Source: Escarpia spicata (lineage: Eukaryota > Annelida > Polychaeta > Sabellida > Siboglinidae). From it: a stretch of DNA of 64,000 nucleotides. The notes beneath the pieces were generated by a model. It ran no database searches. It was not told the origin of the DNA and saw only the letters and a list, made by a program, of their open reading frames with translations. The translations under genes were made by a program, and so were the position numbers. The stretch is taken from positions 32,432,387-32,496,386 of the forward strand of contig OZ023214.1 in the NCBI GenBank assembly GCA_963995525.1, written 5' to 3'. Positions 59,921-64,000 of this stretch are shown piece by piece. Numbering within the stretch: the first letter of the stretch is position 1; each line of letters starts with the position of its first letter.

Positions 59921-60110
59921 GTGAGTCAGTCAGTCGATGAGTGAATGGGTGTGTGGGTGAATGATGAGTCAGTCAGTGAGTCCGAGCGTCAGTGGGTGAG
60001 TGAGTGGGTGGGTGAGTGAATGAATGAGTGGGTGAGCGGGAGAGTGAATGAATGAGTGAGTGGACGAGTAAGTGAGTCGGTGAGTGAGTTGGTTAGTGAA
60101 TGTGGCCGGG
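59920..60110. repeat. GAGT/GAGTGAGTGG minisatellite
   Basis: Irregular repeat of GTGAGTGAGTGGGTGA units. The shorter counterpart at 47020-47120 marks the end of unit 1. Confidence 0.9.
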
Positions 60111-60288
60111 AAGAAACAGTTTCCAATTATAGGGATGTCGACCACTGTGCGAACCATGTGGTCCACACATTGCTATCAATTACTGCTGGTACCTTTTTAC
60201 TGCGTCAGAAAACAGCAGAGCAAATAAACTCAGAATAAAATATTAGAAACATAGTCAATTATAACACATCATATCAGTTATACGATAA

Positions 60289-60291
<3 letters not shown>

Positions 60292-60324
<33 letters not shown>

Positions 60325-60402
60325 GGTAGCAGCAACTACAGCAGCAGTAGCATCAACAACAGCAGCAGTAGCATCAACAACAACAACAGCAGCAGCAATA
60401 TA
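60292..60402. repeat. (CAG)n trinucleotide repeat with CAA interruptions
   Basis: About 35 trinucleotides, AGCAGC with CAA/GTA variants, in noncoding DNA. Confidence 0.95.
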
Positions 60403-61693
60403 TTTTTAATCTGGAGAACATTATTATATTGCCATTATAATATCACTCATCTTGTATACAGGTACATTGGAGAAATGTGAAAACAAACAATGACGTAGCA
60501 TGGGTACGCACTTCATGATCAAATGCTATATCTATTTTTTTCAGGCAGAATTATGTGCCACTATATTTACAGGCGAAGGTTTAACTGTAGGCTAGGTCAA
60601 ACGGTGAAGAAGTCAGTAGTGAGGCCTTGCATTATGCATTTCCGCCGACGCCCTGTGACCACGTCTAAGAGTTCAGTTGAACCGGCAACAACAATACCAA
60701 GGTACATAACAACACAAGGATCTGCGATAATTAAGGTTGTGTTTCGGTCAATAAATAAATACATAAATAAATAAATCAATCAATCAATCAAAGCGTTTAT
60801 TCAAACAAATCAGACAAACACATTAAATATACATATCAAAAATAGAAAACATGAAATTCTACGGTCACTAGCACCCTCATGGCTCGTCCTGTCCTGACGA
60901 TTTTGGTATCATTTAAAAAGATGCACTTTTTGTTATTCTAGCGTAATTTATATTTCCCGGTAACCGTTCGCAGAACACCTATAAACGGACCTACAATCGT
61001 GCCGTTTTCGGTGTTCTGTACGGTTCCGAACGATGTTGTCGAGGGTACTTAGTACAATAAACTTCCGATTGCGGCGCTGTTTTCTTCATTTGCATAGGTT
61101 CAGACATGCGCACTTCACCATTTCTTGATTTCATGTTATAAACTCCACCCACTTTTAAACTGCAATGAAAATGATGTGCTTTGATCGCAGCAAAGCCGAT
61201 ATATATCTACGTCGGCGTGATGTCACAATAACGAACGCCAACCAACGGGTCAAAATTACCATGACATCAGACAGTGGTGCCTCAATTGGTAGATTGGTGA
61301 ACTGTGTCGACGAAACAACATCGTTCGCAATGTCTAAGACACTGGAACCGGCACCGTTGTATGTCCGTTTATAGTTTATTTTAGGAATGACTATCAGGAA
61401 AGCTTTCAAACGATATCAAGATTGTTTGTATAGGACGAAATGTAATTGTACAAGCAATCGTTCAAAAACAAATTTTGGGACGTGTTTTCAGTTGTTCAAT
61501 TTTCGCTCGCTTATCTATTTTTGATATTATGTATACGAAACATTTGGTGAAATGTTTGAAGGGAGTAACATTGAAGTAAAACTATTTATGCTGTTATGCT
61601 ACTCCTTTGTTGACACTTGTAGCAGTTTTTTACTTGATGTTAATTTAAAAACAAAGTACAGACGTACTGTGACGCTTATTCTTTGGTACATTA
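60403..61693. other. Intergenic region with promoter-like remnant and LINE tail
   Basis: 60575-60720 loosely resembles the promoter block of the secreted-peptide genes (GTTTAACTGTAGG, CAAACGGTGAAG). 60745-60880 carries an ATAAATAAATCAATCAATCA tail, then GCGTTTATTCAAACA, like a minus-strand LINE 3' end. 61160-61410 is open on both strands (69 and 84 codons) without recognisable motifs. Confidence 0.4.
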
Positions 61694-62876
61694 TACAGTC
61701 GTGCCTCGTTATAACGCGGTAGTCGGGGTCCACGAAATGAATCCGTATAAACATGGCGCGTTCCCGTATTTGCCGTCAGGGGAGCTACGACGACGGCCGA
61801 CACTGCTGCTGCACGAAGACCGCCATCGAAGCCAAAGTGTGCACGTCGCGCAGTCTATACGCAGTTTATGAAGCTTCTTACACTGCCAGCCAACGTCAAT
61901 GTGTATTCCGTTTAAATGTCATACACTGTTGGACAATGTTGAACTGAATAAAATTCATGAATTGTGTACCGTTTTAAAATAAACAACGGACCAACAAGCC
62001 ACGGTCAACTAAACGATAATATGGTACCGCTGACGTAAGATCTAAAATAATGACCTGGCACTCAGCAGCCGAATACGCAAATGATTTGACAAACGCTGTG
62101 TTAGAGTTGATTAAGGATTTAAATATATAAGTACGCTCACAATTAGCTTAACTTCGTCTTGCAATAAATATCAAAATACCAATTTAGATAGCACATTTAC
62201 CGTGCCGAACAATACTACGATTCACCAATTCGTATACGGTTGACGAATTAATATTTTGGCGCACCAGTACAGGCAGTAGCTTTGCGTTCATCATATTTGT
62301 TACGCAATGTTAGCTTACTGGTCGTGCCTACTAAGCTGTATTGAAACGTATTTAACCCATTCTTAAGCAAGGCGTATTTGTGAATTTCAATTGCACTTTA
62401 CAAGCCGCCCGGCTCTAAAACCAGGCGAACTTACGATCCGCTTAAGCCATGAGCATGACTAGTAGATTAGAAACGATTCGTTTGATGTCGGCGCAAAACA
62501 AACAATACCTCGCTCCACATTTACTGTTCCTAAAGTTAAAATTGACCATAATTATAGTCAAAGAAACTTATACCATTGATAGCAATGGCAGTGCAGAATA
62601 AACAACGGCAACGTAGTGACGCGCCTCACACTTGATTCGTTGCAGTTGTACGTCAACGTTAAATTTATCGTCCGCCTACTAGCCTTTCACTATACACCTG
62701 TCGTGGACAAAGACGGGGATAACTTCACACAAAACAATTGTCAGTTATTACCGTGTTAATATAGTTTGTCATAGCGCCCATTCCCCCCTGGCGGCAGATG
62801 TTCGGGGTCCACGACCGACCGCGTTGTAACCGAATCCGCGTTATAACGGGACGCGTTATAACGAGGCGCGACTGTA
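61694..62876. mobile_element. Pogo/Tigger-like non-autonomous DNA element (1.18 kb)
   Basis: Flanked by TA (61694-61695, 62875-62876). It begins CAGTCGTGCCTCGTTATAAC and ends with the near-exact reverse complement of this. GGGGTCCACGA is repeated, inverted, further in (about 61724 and 62806). The CAGTC...CGTTATAAC terminus is typical of Tc1/mariner elements of the pogo/Tigger type. The only open frame (61753-61947, Cys-rich start) is not a transposase. Confidence 0.8.
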
Positions 62877-63239
62877 CGATGAAACTATACATTCCAATAT
62901 TACCATTTCTGATAACAATAACTTTCTAATAACTGTTTGTTATAATGTGCTTTAAAACGATGATACGAACGGACATTCAACGAGTTCCTAAGTTTTGTTC
63001 CATAGACAATTAAATACATATATCTTCTATTGGTTGAAGCACGGGTTCGGGAAAATTTATTTACCTTCGTGTGCAGTACTTATTATCACACTTAGCAAAT
63101 AACGTTTGAATATTCGACGGCAATTCATTTTTATGAGCTTTATACATAACAAGTATTATCCTAAATTGCACCAAGTCGGTGAACTTGAAAATGTGCGCTT
63201 TATAAAACAATGGAGTTGTGCATATCGGTTCAAGTTATC
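62877..63239. other. Short intergenic stretch, nothing recognised
   Basis: AT-rich with no coding or repeat signals identified. Confidence 0.4.
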
Positions 63240-63460
63240 ATCGTGAAAATGCAATATTCAAATAGCATGTGTGGACATGCACGTGCTAGCGTCGTTAGGC
63301 TATTTGCAATAAACATGTCTCTAAAAGCTATGACATTGTTCGCATTAACGTGCCCCGTTTAGACGTGTGCACGCGAGGAAAGTGATTTGAGTTGTGTTTG
63401 CATAATCCGAATTTGATTACAGAATTACCACTAATAAGATATTATGCAATGTGTATGAAA
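63240..63460 (+). repeat. Gene-family 3' flank remnant (copy 3)
   Basis: Aligns with 46028-46215 and 58555-58730, the poly(A) regions of genes 1 and 2, including GGCTATTTGCAATAAA and GCATAATCCGAATTTGATTA. Here it lies only ~45 bases before the next promoter, as if the 3' end of a lost gene copy abuts gene 3. Confidence 0.7.
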
Positions 63461-63505
63461 AGTTAAGCCAAGCACACCCGTAGCAACAATACGTCATCTG
63501 CGCGG

Positions 63506-63512
63506 TATAAAA
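63506..63512 (+). promoter_or_regulatory. TATA box of secreted-peptide gene 3
   Basis: TATAAAA in GCGCGGTATAAAACCCC, 101 bases before the ATG, the same spacing class as the 92-92 bases in genes 1 and 2. An ACGTCA half-CRE lies at about 63491. The upstream promoter sequence differs from copies 1 and 2. Confidence 0.7.
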
Positions 63513-63612
63513 CCCCACCCGCTCTGATACAGGCCGACATCCTTCGAGCCGAGGTGTTTGTGGAGAGACTCTGAGTTGGCTCCAAGAAACGTTCGGGAAC
63601 GAAACAGGAAAG

Positions 63613-63726
63613 ATGCGTCGTGTAGTGTCCGCCTTCGCGCTGCTGGTCGTCGTCACGGCCTTACAGACTGCCCACTCTATGCCGCTGAAAGAGGAAGCGG
63701 AGGAACTCCTTAAAAGTCTTCTCCTG
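63613..63726 (+). CDS. Small secreted protein, family copy 3, exon 1 (partial)
   Basis: Signal peptide MRRVVSAFALLVVVTALQTA, then HSMPLKEEAEELLKSLLL, aligned residue for residue with copies 1 and 2. It ends at a GTATGT donor in phase 0. Intron sequence just after the donor still matches (CTGAAACGAGGAGCGGGCTT). It is clearly a more diverged paralogue. Its exon 2 must lie beyond the end of the window. Confidence 0.75.
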
Positions 63727-64000
63727 GTATGTCTGTCTGAAACGAGGAGCGGGCTTAAAGACTAACTGAAAGTAATTTTTCGGTTTCTTTCAAACTTCGC
63801 ACACGTAAACGTAATCGCACAGGTAAACGTCAAGTAATGTGCTGAATATGAAGTCTGTTGATTGCGAACTGACGTAAATACGCCCGCTCAAACGTGGTCA
63901 TTTGCGTGTCGGAGCTTGTCAGATGTTGGTGACGTCACAGGAGTTGATGCCGCTGAGCGCATACTATCATTTAATATAGGTAGCGGCTGTACGGCCTGTT

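Larger units (their letters stand above)
47127..60110. repeat. Tandem duplication unit 2 (~13 kb)
   Basis: Collinear with 34327-47115 (see that entry). Unit-2-only material: about 49670-50555 (unique, contains three forward GATGACG(C/T)TGGACA motifs), the TTAA-target transposon at 51005-54756, and a ~160 base insertion at about 55620-55790 in intron 1 of gene 2. Confidence 0.85.

Noticed and set aside
61155..61409. Overlapping 69- and 84-codon open frames on opposite strands
   Set aside because: No motifs, no paralogue in the window, and openness on both strands suggests base-composition bias.
1..64000. CRISPR arrays, tRNA or rRNA genes
   Set aside because: Tandem repeats present are microsatellites or minisatellites in a eukaryotic context. 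No tRNA B-box with cloverleaf potential or rRNA segment was recognised by eye.

Overview
This is a 64 kb piece of a eukaryotic genome, almost certainly a marine invertebrate. Genes are split by GT-AG introns of several hundred bases, microsatellites are abundant, and there are TATA-box promoters, AATAAA signals and several metazoan transposon types (Rex1-like and CR1-like LINEs, mariner, TTAA-target and pogo/Tigger-like DNA elements). A mollusc or another lophotrochozoan, or a cephalochordate, would fit; the sequence alone does not settle the phylum. There is a 200-base run of N at 46301-46500, so this is an assembled contig.

Region 1 (about 2.3-20.9 kb, + strand) holds one large gene for a secreted astacin-family zinc metalloprotease. 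I assembled 18 coding exons whose splice phases all agree (2790 nt, 929 codons plus stop). Domain order is signal peptide, propeptide with a furin site, astacin catalytic domain, EGF-like module, CUB, Thr-rich linker, VWA with a complete MIDAS, second Thr-rich linker, MAM. Two alternative signal-peptide first exons (2461 and 7819), both phase 0, can start it. Introns are loaded with CA/GT, GTGC/ACGC and TA repeats.

Region 2 (about 20.9-33.9 kb) is a transposon-rich intergenic zone. It holds a nearly full-length but frameshifted minus-strand LINE (22.8-26.0 kb), a DNA element with very long inverted repeats (27.6-29.8 kb), a dead mariner (30.26-32.32 kb) with a LINE 3' fragment inserted in it, and a ~1.4 kb dispersed repeat (32.5-33.9 kb).

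Region 3 (about 34.3-60.1 kb) is a diverged tandem duplication of a ~12.7 kb unit. Each unit carries one two-coding-exon gene for a small secreted protein (169 and 166 aa) of a family I do not recognise: signal peptide, acidic segment, amphipathic helix, and a short basic tail with Gly-X-Y triplets. Unit 1 also contains an orphan copy of the gene's promoter (37.1-37.47 kb) and a three-level transposon nest. Unit 2 contains a 3.75 kb TTAA-target transposon whose empty site is preserved in unit 1.

Region 4 (60.1-64 kb) has a LINE tail, a 1.18 kb pogo/Tigger-like non-autonomous element, and the first exon and promoter of a third family member that runs off the end of the window.

The most interesting content is the locally amplifying secreted-peptide family, with a perfectly conserved N-terminal half of exon 2 and a sharply diverged C-terminal helix, and the multi-domain astacin-VWA-MAM protease.
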